Assembly (NCBI RefSeq): GCF_001905825.1
Contig: NZ_LIVV01000010.1
Location: 124,001-188,000, forward strand
Source of the DNA: Streptomyces sp. CB02009
GTDB lineage: Bacteria > Actinomycetota > Actinomycetes > Streptomycetales > Streptomycetaceae
Length of the DNA: 64,000 bases
Reading direction: 5' to 3'
A model generated the notes under the pieces. That model searched no databases, had not been told where the DNA came from, and saw only the letters and a list, made by a program, of their open reading frames with translations. The translations under genes were made by a program, and so were the position numbers. How positions within the stretch are numbered: position 1 is the first letter of the stretch; each line of letters begins with the position of its first letter. Below are positions 41,547-50,010 of the stretch, piece after piece.

Positions 41547-42754
41547 ACCGCTCCCTGTTCGCGGAGGCTGCCGATCTCGGCCGGGGTGAGGCCGAGTTCG
41601 GAGAGGACGGCGGTGGTGTCGGCGCCGTGGGGGCGCCCGGCCCAGCGGATGGCGCCGGGCGTCTCGGAGAGGCGGAAGAGGACGTTCTGCATCTTGATCG
41701 GGCCGAGTTCGGGGTCCTGCACCTCGGTGACGGTGCCGAGCGCCCGGTACTGGGGGTCGTCGACGACGTCCCGGATGTCGTAGACCGGGGCGATCGCCGC
41801 CTCGGCCTTCTCGAACGCGTCCATCGCCTCGTCCCGGGTGCGGCGGGCGATCCACGCGCCGACCGCCTCGTCCAGGACGTCCGCGTGCGCGGCCCGTCCC
41901 GTGCCGTCGGCGAACCACGGCTCGTCGATCAGATCGGGGCGGCCGACCAGGACCATGACGCGTTCGGCGATGGACTGGGCGGACGTGGAGACGGCGACCC
42001 AGGAGCCGTCGAGGGTGCGGTACGTGTTGCGGGGGGCGTTGTTGCGGGAGCGGTTGCCCGTGCGGGGCTGGACATAGCCGAGCTGGTCGTACCAGAGGGG
42101 GTGGGGCCCGATGACCGAGAGCATCGGTTCGATGATCGCCATGTCGACGACCTGGCCGCGCCCGGTCGCGGTCCTCGCGGTGAGCGCGGTCATCACCGCG
42201 TACGCCGTGGCCAGGGCGGCGATCGAGTCGGCCAGGCCGAAGGGAGGCAGGGTGGGCGGGCCCTCGGGCTCGCCGGTGAGGGCGGCGAAACCGCTCATGG
42301 CCTCGGCGAGGGTGCCGAAGCCGGGGCGGTGGGCGTACGGGCCGAACTGGCCGAAGCCGGTGACCCGGGCGAGGACCAGGCGCGGGTTGGCGGCGGAGAG
42401 CTCCTCCCAGCCGAGACCCCAGCGCTCCAGGGTGCCGGGGCGGAAGTTCTCCACGATCACGTCGGCGTCGGCGGCGAGCGCCAGAAGGGTGTCACGGCCG
42501 CCGGGGGAGGACAGGTCGAGGGTGATCGCCCGCTTGTTGCGGCCGAGGACCTTCCACCAGAGACCGACGCCGTCCTTGGCGGGGCCGTGACCGCGGGACG
42601 GGTCGGGCTTCCGGGGGTGCTCGACCTTGACGACGTCGGCGCCGAAGTCGCCGAGCATCGTCGCGGTGAGCGGGCCGGCGAAGAGGGTCGCCAGGTCCAG
42701 GACGCGCAGACCGTGGAGGGGCGCCCGGGGCGTGGGGGCGGGTGTGGGGGTCAT
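41543..42754 (-). CDS. Class III (CaiB/BaiF) acyl-CoA transferase
   Basis: 403 residues. LRVLDLATLFAGPLTATMLGDFGADVVKVE is the N-terminal CoA-binding signature; the catalytic Asp is expected in PFGLADSIAAL, at the position equivalent to the active-site Asp of formyl-CoA transferase. Transfers CoA between organic acids. It overlaps the ribokinase-like gene upstream and the CitE-like gene downstream by 4 nt each. Acid substrates unknown. Confidence 0.92.
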   Translation of the reverse strand: MTPTPAPTPRAPLHGLRVLDLATLFAGPLTATMLGDFGADVVKVEHPRKPDPSRGHGPAKDGVGLWWKVLGRNKRAITLDLSSPGGRDTLLALAADADVIVENFRPGTLERWGLGWEELSAANPRLVLARVTGFGQFGPYAHRPGFGTLAEAMSGFAALTGEPEGPPTLPPFGLADSIAALATAYAVMTALTARTATGRGQVVDMAIIEPMLSVIGPHPLWYDQLGYVQPRTGNRSRNNAPRNTYRTLDGSWVAVSTSAQSIAERVMVLVGRPDLIDEPWFADGTGRAAHADVLDEAVGAWIARRTRDEAMDAFEKAEAAIAPVYDIRDVVDDPQYRALGTVTEVQDPELGPIKMQNVLFRLSETPGAIRWAGRPHGADTTAVLSELGLTPAEIGSLREQGAV

Positions 42755-43689
42755 GCGGGGTCGGTCTCCTTCTCGCCCTGGTCCTCGGTCGCGCCGAGGG
42801 AGTCGTAGGCGGCCTCGATCTCGCTGCGGTAGGGCATCGACGTGGACGCGCCCTCGCGCTGGACGGAGAGCGCGGCGGCGGCTCCCGCCCAGGCGAGTGC
42901 CTCGGGCACGGGGCGGCCCTCGCCCAGGGCGACCACCAGCGCGCCGACGAAGGTGTCACCGGCGGCGGTGGTGTCCACGGCCCGGACGCGGGGCGCGGGC
43001 ACCGTCACCGGATCGGCGCCCCGGGCGGCGTACAGGCAGCCGGCCGCTCCCAGGGTGACGACGACCTCGGGGACGTCCCGGAGCAGGGCGAGGGCGGCCT
43101 CGCGGGGGTCCGACAGGCCGGTGAGCGCGGCGGCCTCGTGCTCGTTGGGCACCAGCAGGTCGATGGTGGCGAGCAGTTCGGGAGGGAGCGGCTGGGCGGG
43201 GGCGGGGGTGAGAACGGTGCGGACGCCGAGGCGGCGGGCGGTCGCGGCGCCCTCCACGACGACGGAGAGGGGGAGTTCGAGCTGGAGCAGCAGGGCGTCG
43301 GCGGTGCCGATGAGCGCCTCGTCGCCGTGGTCGAGGGAGGTGACGGTGCCGTTCGCGCCGGGGACGACGACGATCGCGTTGCCGCCCTCGTCGTCGACGA
43401 CGATGTGCGCGGTGCCGGAGGCGCCCTCGGCGGTGCGCAGGAGATCGGTGTCCACCGAGCAGTGTTCGAGGGTGGCCCGGAGCCGGGTGCCGAAGTCGTC
43501 GGCGCCGACCGCGCCGATCATCGACACCTCGCCGCCGGCGCGCGCGGCGGCGACGGCCTGGTTGGCGCCCTTGCCGCCGGGGATCGTGCGGAACTCGCGG
43601 CCGGTGACGGTCTCGCCGAGGGCCGGGGCCCTCGGGACGTAGGCGACGAGGTCCATGTTGGTGCTGCCGAGTACGACGATGCTGGTCAT
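42751..43689 (-). CDS. PfkB-family sugar kinase, ribokinase-like
   Basis: 312 residues. IVVLGSTNMDLVAYVPRAPALGE and GGKGANQAVAAARAGG are ribokinase-type N-terminal motifs; the PfkB signature with the catalytic Asp is TTAAGDTFVGALV. Likely phosphorylates ribose or a related sugar or nucleoside. It is the fifth gene in a run led by four ADP-ribosylglycohydrolase homologues and overlaps both neighbours (ATGA each side), suggesting that it handles a ribose-containing product of those enzymes. Confidence 0.9.
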   Translation of the reverse strand: MTSIVVLGSTNMDLVAYVPRAPALGETVTGREFRTIPGGKGANQAVAAARAGGEVSMIGAVGADDFGTRLRATLEHCSVDTDLLRTAEGASGTAHIVVDDEGGNAIVVVPGANGTVTSLDHGDEALIGTADALLLQLELPLSVVVEGAATARRLGVRTVLTPAPAQPLPPELLATIDLLVPNEHEAAALTGLSDPREAALALLRDVPEVVVTLGAAGCLYAARGADPVTVPAPRVRAVDTTAAGDTFVGALVVALGEGRPVPEALAWAGAAAALSVQREGASTSMPYRSEIEAAYDSLGATEDQGEKETDPA

Positions 43690-45134
43690 GGGCGTACTGC
43701 CTCCAGGTGGGTCAGTTCGGCCAGGGTGTCGAAGCCGATGCCGTCGAAGGACGGGACGGAGGTCGCGAGACGGTTCTTGAGGGGGGAGGTCCAGCGCTCC
43801 GGCAGCCGGTCGGGGTGGCCGGCGAGCAGCCCGGCGACCGAACCCGCGGTGGCGCCGTTGGAGTCGGTGTCCCAGCCGCCGGAGACCGCCGCGCAGATGG
43901 AGCGGGTGAAGTCGCCGTCGGCGTGGGTGAGGGCGGCGGCGAGCAGGGCGGCGTTGGGGACGGCATGCACCCAGTGGTACCCGCCGAGTTCGGTGTGCAG
44001 ACGGTCGGCGACGGTGTCGAAGTCGGGGGTGTCGCGGGCGAGTCCGATCCCCCGGCGGACCGCCCGCGCGAGGCGGGAGCGCGGCGGGATGACGGCGAGG
44101 CCCGCGGCGAGCGACCGGTGGACGTCGGCGGCGCCGGACGCGGCGGCGGCGAGGGTGGCGGCGACGAACATGGCGCCGTAGACGCCGTTCGCCGTGTGGG
44201 TGAGGGCCGCGTCCCGGTACGCCTGCTCGGCGGCGGCGACCGGGTCGCCGGGGTGGGTCCAGCCGTGGACGTCGGCCCGGATCTGGGCGCCGATCCACTC
44301 GCGGAACGGGTTGCGGTGGACGGCGGTCAGCGGGGGTTCGATCCCGTCGAGGAGATTGCGGTAGGCCACGCGCTCGGCCGTGAAGGTGCGGCCGGCGGGC
44401 AGTTCGTCGAGCCAGAGGCGGGCGACGTCGGCGGTGCTGAAGCCGCGTCCGTGGCGCTGGAGGAGCAGCAGGTTGAGGAGGGGGTAGTTGAGGTCGTCGT
44501 CCTCGGGCATCCCGTCGATGTTCTCGGCGAGGGAGGTGGCGGCGGAGCGGCGGTTCCAGGGATGGGCGGCGAGCAGCTCGGGCGGGACGCCGCGGGCGGT
44601 GAACCAGGTGGAGAGGGGCCAGTTGCCGGTGGCGCGGGCGAGGGCGCGGATGGCGTGGAGTCCGAGCTTCTCGACGGGCTTGCCGAGGAGGCAGCCGGCG
44701 GCTCGGCCGAGCCAGGCGGCGTGCAGACGGTCGCGGAGGGCGTCGTCCACGCCCACCCCTCGCCCCGCGCCGGGCGTCGGACCCCACTGGCCCGGGGCCC
44801 TGACGGGTCCGGAGGCTGCGGCGACCGGTGCGTTGCGCGCGTCGCCGGAGCCCGGCCGGGAGGTCGTCGCGGCCTGGATGTCGGCGAGAGTGGTCGGCTC
44901 CCGCGCGGACAGGGGGGTGGGGAGGTCCGACAGGGCGTCGAGGAGGGAGTCCGCCAGGGGGCGGAGGTCCGGGCGGGCGGTGGCGGAGGCGCCTGCCGTC
45001 TCCGGGGCCGGAGGGCCGCCCGCCGCCGCCCAGCGGGCCGCGAGGGCGCGGGCGTCGCGGCCGTCCTCCAGCGCCTGGCGGATCTCGTGGCCCACCAGGT
45101 CCTCGGGCTGGACCCAGGTCAGGCGGAGGTTCAC
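43686..45134 (-). CDS. ADP-ribosylglycohydrolase-family protein (paralogue D)
   Basis: 482 residues. An N-terminal ~115-residue extension (…WVQPEDLVGHEIRQALEDGRD…) precedes a DraG-type core with AAWLGRAAGCLLGKPVEK, the metal-binding MPEDDDLNYPLL and GGWDTDSNGATAGSVAGLL. All metal ligands look present. GTG 45134 overlaps the upstream paralogue by 4 nt. The family removes ADP-ribose from arginine, or hydrolyses related N-ribosyl compounds. This paralogue is closer to the large EDDD/WDTDSNG subgroup. Confidence 0.9.
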   Translation of the reverse strand: MNLRLTWVQPEDLVGHEIRQALEDGRDARALAARWAAAGGPPAPETAGASATARPDLRPLADSLLDALSDLPTPLSAREPTTLADIQAATTSRPGSGDARNAPVAAASGPVRAPGQWGPTPGAGRGVGVDDALRDRLHAAWLGRAAGCLLGKPVEKLGLHAIRALARATGNWPLSTWFTARGVPPELLAAHPWNRRSAATSLAENIDGMPEDDDLNYPLLNLLLLQRHGRGFSTADVARLWLDELPAGRTFTAERVAYRNLLDGIEPPLTAVHRNPFREWIGAQIRADVHGWTHPGDPVAAAEQAYRDAALTHTANGVYGAMFVAATLAAAASGAADVHRSLAAGLAVIPPRSRLARAVRRGIGLARDTPDFDTVADRLHTELGGYHWVHAVPNAALLAAALTHADGDFTRSICAAVSGGWDTDSNGATAGSVAGLLAGHPDRLPERWTSPLKNRLATSVPSFDGIGFDTLAELTHLEAVRP

Positions 45135-46324
45135 CGGACGGCCGTGCCCGTCAGCGCCGCGAACGCCTGCTCGTGGGCCCGCCGGCGTCTCCTGTCCTGG
45201 GCGAAGACCTCGTGGGTCACCTCCGTCAGGGCCCTCGCCGGGGCGTGCAGGTCCAGCCGGCTCGCCTCCGCGACCCGCTTCGCCCACTCGGCCGGCACCG
45301 CCTCCTCCCCGTGCAGCGCGCCCACGATCGCGCCCGCCATCGTGGCGATCGAGTCGCAGTCGCGGCCGTAGTTGACGGAGCCCAGCACCGTGCGCCGGTA
45401 GTCGCCCTCTCCGACGAGCAGCATGCCGAGGGCGATCGGGAGTTCCTCGATCGCGTGGAGACGGGACGGGCGGCGGGCGCCGAGGGACGGGGAGCGGTAG
45501 TCGGGGCCCACCGAGTCGAACGGGGCCACCGCCCCGCGGAGCGGCGTCAGCGCCGACTCGAAGTCCCGGTGCAGGGAGGCCACTTCCGCCACCGCCTCGA
45601 TCGCCGCCAGCGTCCCGTCCTTCGCGAGCGACAGGGCCGTGTCGACGACGGATGCCGGGGTGGCGCCGGGCACGCACGCCGCCGCCACCGCCGCCGCGAA
45701 CACCCCCGCCGCCTCGCGGCCGTACGAGGACTGGTGCGCGCCCGCCACGTCGAGGGCCTCGGCGTACGCGGCCTCCGGGTGGCCCGCGTTGACGAGCCCG
45801 ACCGGCGCCATGTACATCGCGGCGCCGCAGTTGACGATGTTGCCGCCGCCGGCCTCCCGCGGGTCGACATGGCCGTAGTGGAGGCGGGCCACCAGCCACT
45901 TCTCCGCCAGGAAGATCCGCTGGAGCGGGAGCGCCTCCGCCTCCAGCTCCGGGATCCAGACGGGGTTGCCCATGAGGTCCGGGACGAGGTGGTCCGCGAC
46001 CGCGTACGCGTCCAGGTGGCCGCGGACCCTCTCGTACACCCGGATCAGCGCATGGGTCATCAAGGTGTCGTCGGTGACGTGCCCGTCGCCCTTGTGGTAC
46101 GGGGCGATGGGGCGGGCGGTGCGCCACGCGTCGCCGTTCCAGGGGCCGACGATCCCGGTGACGCGGCCGCCGTGGCGCTCCAGGATCTGCTGGGGGGTGT
46201 AGCCCTCGACCGGGCCGCCGAGCGCGTCGCCGACGGCGGCCCCGAGGAGGCTGCCGGTGATCCGGTCATCCAGTGAAGGCGTCACGGCCGGGGGTGTTGT
46301 GGGTGTCATGTCGGGATTGTCCAC
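45131..46324 (-). CDS. ADP-ribosylglycohydrolase-family protein (paralogue C)
   Basis: 397 residues from GTG 46324, or 392 from ATG 46309; neither has a strong ribosome binding site, and both overlap the end of the upstream gene (46266) by 44-59 bp. Canonical DraG motifs: ITGSLLGAAVGDALGGP, GDGHVTDDTLMTHALI and VNYGRDCDSIATMAGAIVGAL, so the two-metal site is intact. Its stop overlaps the next paralogue. Confidence 0.9.
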   Translation of the reverse strand: MDNPDMTPTTPPAVTPSLDDRITGSLLGAAVGDALGGPVEGYTPQQILERHGGRVTGIVGPWNGDAWRTARPIAPYHKGDGHVTDDTLMTHALIRVYERVRGHLDAYAVADHLVPDLMGNPVWIPELEAEALPLQRIFLAEKWLVARLHYGHVDPREAGGGNIVNCGAAMYMAPVGLVNAGHPEAAYAEALDVAGAHQSSYGREAAGVFAAAVAAACVPGATPASVVDTALSLAKDGTLAAIEAVAEVASLHRDFESALTPLRGAVAPFDSVGPDYRSPSLGARRPSRLHAIEELPIALGMLLVGEGDYRRTVLGSVNYGRDCDSIATMAGAIVGALHGEEAVPAEWAKRVAEASRLDLHAPARALTEVTHEVFAQDRRRRRAHEQAFAALTGTAVR

Positions 46325-47777
46325 CCGGGGAGGGTGGTTCCGTGGCTGCGAGCAGCCCGGCGAGTTCGACCAGATCCGTTCCCGCGAGGCGGGGCAGCGC
46401 GCAGCCCGCCAGGGTCCGGCAGGCCTCGCGCCAGGTCGCCGGCACCGAACGGCCCCCGCCCAGCGCCCCGGTGAGGGCCCCGGCCAGCGCGGGCGCGGAG
46501 TCGGCGACCCGGGAGAGGCAGACGGCGGCGGGGACGGCGGCCGCCGTCCCGCCCCGGGCGGCGGTGGCCAGGGCGAGCGCCACCGGGACCGTCTCGGCCG
46601 CCGCGATGCCGTAGCTGTAGACGTGGTCGACGATCTGGTGCTCCAGGAGCGGGACCAGTTCGAAGGCCGACGAGGCGGTCTGGGCCAGCTTCACCGCGTA
46701 CCGGGCGTTGCGGCCGATCTCGGTGACGGGCGGCAGTTCGGCGAGCGCCGCCTCGACGGCCTCGTCGACCGTCGCCCCGCCGAGGGCCGCGGCGACGGCC
46801 GCCGCCATCGCGCGGGCGCCGTGAACGCCGTCGCCGTCCTGGGTGTACCGGGCGTCGAACTCGGCGAGTTCGGCCGCGCCGCGGGGGTCGCCGGGGTGGA
46901 CGACGGCCAGCACGGCGGCGCGGACGCAGGCCGCGTCGTCGAAGAAGTGCGGGTTGTCGTGGCCGGTCGCGGGCGGACGCAGGCCGGTGGCCAGGTTGCC
47001 GAGGCCCGCGCGGACGGAGATCCGGGCGCGGAGCGGGAGGACGGCGGACTCGACCTCGGGCGCGCGTTCCGCCGCGGCGGCGACCTGTCCGGCGAGGGCG
47101 TTCCAGGCGAGGTCGACGGCGGCGCGGAGCCGGCGCTCCTCGGGGAGCCCGGTGAAGACCGGGCCGGAGGCGGTGAGGATCGCCTCGGCGGTGAAGACCG
47201 CCCATTCGGCGTCGTCGGAGGGGCCGAGCCGGAGGGGCTCGGGGGGCTGGTTGAGGGCGATGGGGACGGGGAGGGTGGTCGTGGCGTTCTGCTCGGCGAA
47301 GGTGTCGAGCTCGCGGGTGAGGCGGCGGGTCCACTCGGGCATGCGGGCGGCGCGGTGCCGTGCGGCGGGCCATCCCGCGGCGTCGCCCGCGGCGAGGCCG
47401 AGGAGGAGGCCTTCCACCGCGTCGCGCGGCGGCCTGCGGGGGGCCTCGGGCCGTCGGGCCTCCTGGGTGCCGCCCCAGGAGCCCGTGCCGTGGGGTGGGG
47501 CGAGGGCCGGCGGGTCGGTGCCCGGCAGCGGGGTCACCGTCAGGTCCTGGCGGGCGCCGAGCGGGGGGCCGGTGTCCGGCAGCCGGCGCTGTGCCCACCC
47601 TTCCCCCGGCTCCGTCAGGGGCTGCCCCCGCCGCCCCGCGGAACGGTGGCCCACGGCGGTGGCGGCGTCGCCCACGGCGGCGGGCGCGCTGCCCGCCGTC
47701 GCTGCCGCTGCCGTTGCCGGCTCCGTGGCCGTGGCCGTGCCCGTGGCTGTGTCCGTCGTCGTCGTGTCGTCGCCCAT
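46266..47777 (-). CDS. ADP-ribosylglycohydrolase-like protein with degenerate metal site (paralogue B)
   Basis: 503 residues. The first ~120 residues are low-complexity (Thr/Ala-rich, then Pro/Arg-rich). The DraG-like fold starts near VEGLLLGLAAGDAAGWP, but the expected TDDT is DDAE and the expected DxDT motif near the C-terminus is replaced by SRVADSAPAL. It may be a non-catalytic or altered-substrate member. ATG 47777 follows GGAGGAGG and overlaps the upstream stop by one base (TGATG). Confidence 0.85.
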   Translation of the reverse strand: MGDDTTTTDTATGTATATEPATAAAATAGSAPAAVGDAATAVGHRSAGRRGQPLTEPGEGWAQRRLPDTGPPLGARQDLTVTPLPGTDPPALAPPHGTGSWGGTQEARRPEAPRRPPRDAVEGLLLGLAAGDAAGWPAARHRAARMPEWTRRLTRELDTFAEQNATTTLPVPIALNQPPEPLRLGPSDDAEWAVFTAEAILTASGPVFTGLPEERRLRAAVDLAWNALAGQVAAAAERAPEVESAVLPLRARISVRAGLGNLATGLRPPATGHDNPHFFDDAACVRAAVLAVVHPGDPRGAAELAEFDARYTQDGDGVHGARAMAAAVAAALGGATVDEAVEAALAELPPVTEIGRNARYAVKLAQTASSAFELVPLLEHQIVDHVYSYGIAAAETVPVALALATAARGGTAAAVPAAVCLSRVADSAPALAGALTGALGGGRSVPATWREACRTLAGCALPRLAGTDLVELAGLLAATEPPSPGGQSRHDTHNTPGRDAFTG

Positions 47778-48772
47778 CAGGACTCCTCCTCCGGGGTCAG
47801 GAGGTCCGCCACGTCCAGGACGTGGTAGCCGCGCATCGAGGGGAGGCAGCTGCCCGTGACCGGGGTGATGGCCGAGGCCCACTCCTCGGGGATCGCCCGT
47901 ACTCCGCCCGCCGCACCCGCCAGCGCGCCCGCCACCGCCGCCGTGGTGTCGGCGTCGCGGCCCATGTTGACGGCCGTCAGGACCGCCGTGCGGAAGTCGC
48001 CCCGCGCCGCCGCGAAGGCGCCGAACGCCAGACCCACCGCTTCCGGGGCCAGGTCCGTCCACGGATAGCCGCCGATGACGACCGCCGAGCGGACCTGGCG
48101 CTCGCGGGTCAGCGGGTCCGGCTGGACGCGCTGGGCGGCGACCACCGCGCGGCGCAGCGAGCGGGCCGTCCAGGAGTCCATCGGGACGGCCGAGAGGGCC
48201 GCCGCGATCACCGAGGTCACCCCCGCTCCCGCCATCGCCGCCGCGACGCCCGCCGCGACCGCCTGGCCGCCGTAGATGCCCTCGCCGTCGTGGCTGACGC
48301 TGCCGTCGATCGCGACCAGCCGGGCCGCCTCCGCCGGGCGGCCCGCCGCGAACACCCCGAACGGCGCCGCCCGCATGGCGAGACCGTCGCTCCAGGCATG
48401 CCGGTGCTGCGCGGAGATCGGCGCCGCGAGGCCCCGGCGGAGGTTCTCCAGGGTGCCGCGCTCCGAGAACCCCGCCCCGCGGAACGGGCCCTCGTCGAGA
48501 TCGGCGATCCAGTGGTGCCAGGCCCGTTCCACGTGGTGGACGGTGAGGGCCGAGCCGTGCCGGGCGAGCAGCAGCGCGGAGAAGATGGCGTACTCGGTGT
48601 CGTCCGTGCCCGCCGGGCTGTCCGTCACGAAGCCCTCGATCCGGCCCCAGCGGCGGCGGATCTCGGAGGGGCGCATGTTCTCGGCGGGCGCGCCGAGCGC
48701 GTCGCCGACGGCGAGGCCGAGGAGCGCCCCTCTCGCCCGTTCGCGCGTATCGCATGCCGTGGTGGTCACCAT
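47777..48772 (-). CDS. ADP-ribosylglycohydrolase-family protein (paralogue A)
   Basis: 331 residues, first gene of the seven-gene run. ARGALLGLAVGDALGAP, PAGTDDTEYAIFSALLL and NMGRDADTTAAVAGALAG give a complete DraG metal site. I chose ATG 48772, with GAGGAAGGGG upstream, rather than the longer frame from 48904. It is divergent from the VIT1-type gene with a ~250-bp shared region. Confidence 0.92.
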   Translation of the reverse strand: MVTTTACDTRERARGALLGLAVGDALGAPAENMRPSEIRRRWGRIEGFVTDSPAGTDDTEYAIFSALLLARHGSALTVHHVERAWHHWIADLDEGPFRGAGFSERGTLENLRRGLAAPISAQHRHAWSDGLAMRAAPFGVFAAGRPAEAARLVAIDGSVSHDGEGIYGGQAVAAGVAAAMAGAGVTSVIAAALSAVPMDSWTARSLRRAVVAAQRVQPDPLTRERQVRSAVVIGGYPWTDLAPEAVGLAFGAFAAARGDFRTAVLTAVNMGRDADTTAAVAGALAGAAGGVRAIPEEWASAITPVTGSCLPSMRGYHVLDVADLLTPEEES

Positions 48773-48907
48773 GTCCGTGGCCCCTTCCTCGGTGGGGGCG
48801 CATCGACGGCGCCCCGATGCCTGGATCTGTGCCACGACGGGCCGCGAACGCGACGAAGAAACGTCTCTGTCACCCGCCTGACACCACGCCAGAACCCGGT
48901 TCACGCA

Positions 48908-48942
48908 GCAAGGTACGCCTTAGTAAGTACGGCCTGCCTTGC
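48908..48942. promoter_or_regulatory. Inverted-repeat element between the glycohydrolase run and the VIT1-type gene
   Basis: GCAAGG (48908-48913) and CCTTGC (48937-48942) enclose AAGGTACGCCTTAG. One half resembles a half-site of an actinobacterial iron box (AGGC…ACCT on the minus strand), but the match is poor overall. Possible regulator site in the divergent promoter region. Confidence 0.3.
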
Positions 48943-49026
48943 TGGCGCGCCCCTTACATCGCGCGTATTTTCGAGGGTGTTGGGGGCGGCGGGAGCAACC
49001 CGGCCCGCCGGAACGAGGGGAGAGCC

Positions 49027-49755
49027 ATGTCCATCATCGAAGCTCAGGCGCCACTGCACGAGGCCCACCGCGACAACCACACGCACCGCGACGTGAACGG
49101 CGGTTGGCTGCGCCCGGCGGTCTTCGGCGCGATGGACGGACTCGTCTCCAACCTCGCCCTGATGACCGGTGTCGCGGGCGGCGCGGTCTCCACCCAGACC
49201 GTCGTCATCACCGGTCTCGCCGGACTCGCGGCCGGTGCCTTCTCCATGGCGGCCGGCGAGTACACCTCCGTCGCCTCGCAGCGCGAACTGGTCCAGGCGG
49301 AACTGGACGTCGAGCGCCGTCAGTTGCGCAAGCACCCGGTCGACGAGATGGAGGAGCTCGCCGCGCTCTACGTCTCCCGGGGCGTCGAGCCCGCGCTGGC
49401 CCGCGAGGTCGCGATGCAGCTGTCGAAGGACCCCGAGCAGGCCCTGGAGATCCACGCCCGCGAGGAGCTCGGCATCGACCCGGACGACCTGCCGTCGCCG
49501 ATGGTCGCCGCCGTCTCGTCCTTCGGCTCCTTCGCGCTCGGCGCGCTCCTGCCCGTCCTGCCGTTCCTGCTCGGGGCGACCGCGCTCTGGCCGGCCGTGC
49601 TGCTCGCGCTCGTCGGGCTCTTCGCCTGCGGCGCGCTGGTGGCCCGGGTGACCGCGCGCGGCTGGCTCTTCAGCGGGATGCGGCAGCTCGTCCTCGGCGG
49701 CGCCGCCGCGGCCGTCACGTACGGGCTCGGCATGCTCCTCGGGGCCGCGCTGTAG
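49027..49755 (+). CDS. VIT1/CCC1-family Fe2+/Mn2+ transporter
   Basis: 242 residues. RPAVFGAMDGLVSNLALMTGVAGG is the family's first membrane segment, with the conserved Asp-Gly; GAFSMAAGEYTSVASQ is the second. A hydrophilic metal-binding region with many Glu (ELDVERRQLRKHPVDEMEELAALY…) and three more membrane segments follow. Exports ferrous iron or manganese from the cytoplasm in exchange for protons in studied relatives. ATG 49027 follows GAGGGGAG. Confidence 0.92.
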   Translation: MSIIEAQAPLHEAHRDNHTHRDVNGGWLRPAVFGAMDGLVSNLALMTGVAGGAVSTQTVVITGLAGLAAGAFSMAAGEYTSVASQRELVQAELDVERRQLRKHPVDEMEELAALYVSRGVEPALAREVAMQLSKDPEQALEIHAREELGIDPDDLPSPMVAAVSSFGSFALGALLPVLPFLLGATALWPAVLLALVGLFACGALVARVTARGWLFSGMRQLVLGGAAAAVTYGLGMLLGAAL

Positions 49756-49781
49756 CCCGCCCCGCGAGCGCGGGGAACCGG

Positions 49782-49819
49782 GTGCGGATTCCGTACGGGA
49801 TGCCGTACGGAATCCGTAC
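49782..49819 (+). other. Long perfect-type hairpin after the VIT1-type gene
   Basis: 17-bp stem with one wobble (49782-49798 with 49803-49819), loop GATG; contains CCGTACGG twice. Could be part of a tandem terminator with the next hairpin, or a processing signal. Confidence 0.7.
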
Positions 49820-49829
49820 CCCCACAGAA

Positions 49830-49862
49830 GACCGAGAGGCTCCCAGAAGGGGCCTCTCGGTC
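49830..49862 (+). terminator. Terminator of the VIT1-type gene
   Basis: 11-bp outer stem (49830-49840 with 49852-49862) followed by ATTT, about 75 bp after the stop codon. Confidence 0.8.
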
Positions 49863-49972
49863 ATTTCGGGGCGCCTTTTCGGGGCGAAAGGCCCGTATCG
49901 GCTGTGACGTATATCCCTGGCCCGATCCGCCGCAGCGATGAGACACTATGCACGACGCCACATATGTAGCCG

Positions 49973-50010
49973 GTTACTCGGCGGTTTCGAACCCGTGACC
50001 AACGGGAATG
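49973..50010 (+). promoter_or_regulatory. Candidate GlnR box upstream of gltBD
   Basis: Two GTnAC half-sites 22 bp apart: GTTAC (49973-49977) and GTGAC (49995-49999), each followed 6 nt later by a weaker second half-site (GTTTC at 49984, GAATG at 50006). This is the a-b spacing of the actinobacterial GlnR consensus (gTnAc-n6-GaAAc repeated). It lies ~310 bp before gltB, far for a promoter-proximal site unless the leader is long. Confidence 0.5.

Noticed and set aside
48773..48904. 44-residue N-terminal extension of ADP-ribosylglycohydrolase A
   Set aside because: No ribosome binding site and no family similarity; ATG 48772 has a good one.
49973..50000. tRNA T-arm-like string (GGTTCGAAACC on the minus strand)
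   Set aside because: No acceptor stem, anticodon arm or five-base T-stem could be paired around it. Better explained by the GlnR-box-like spacing.
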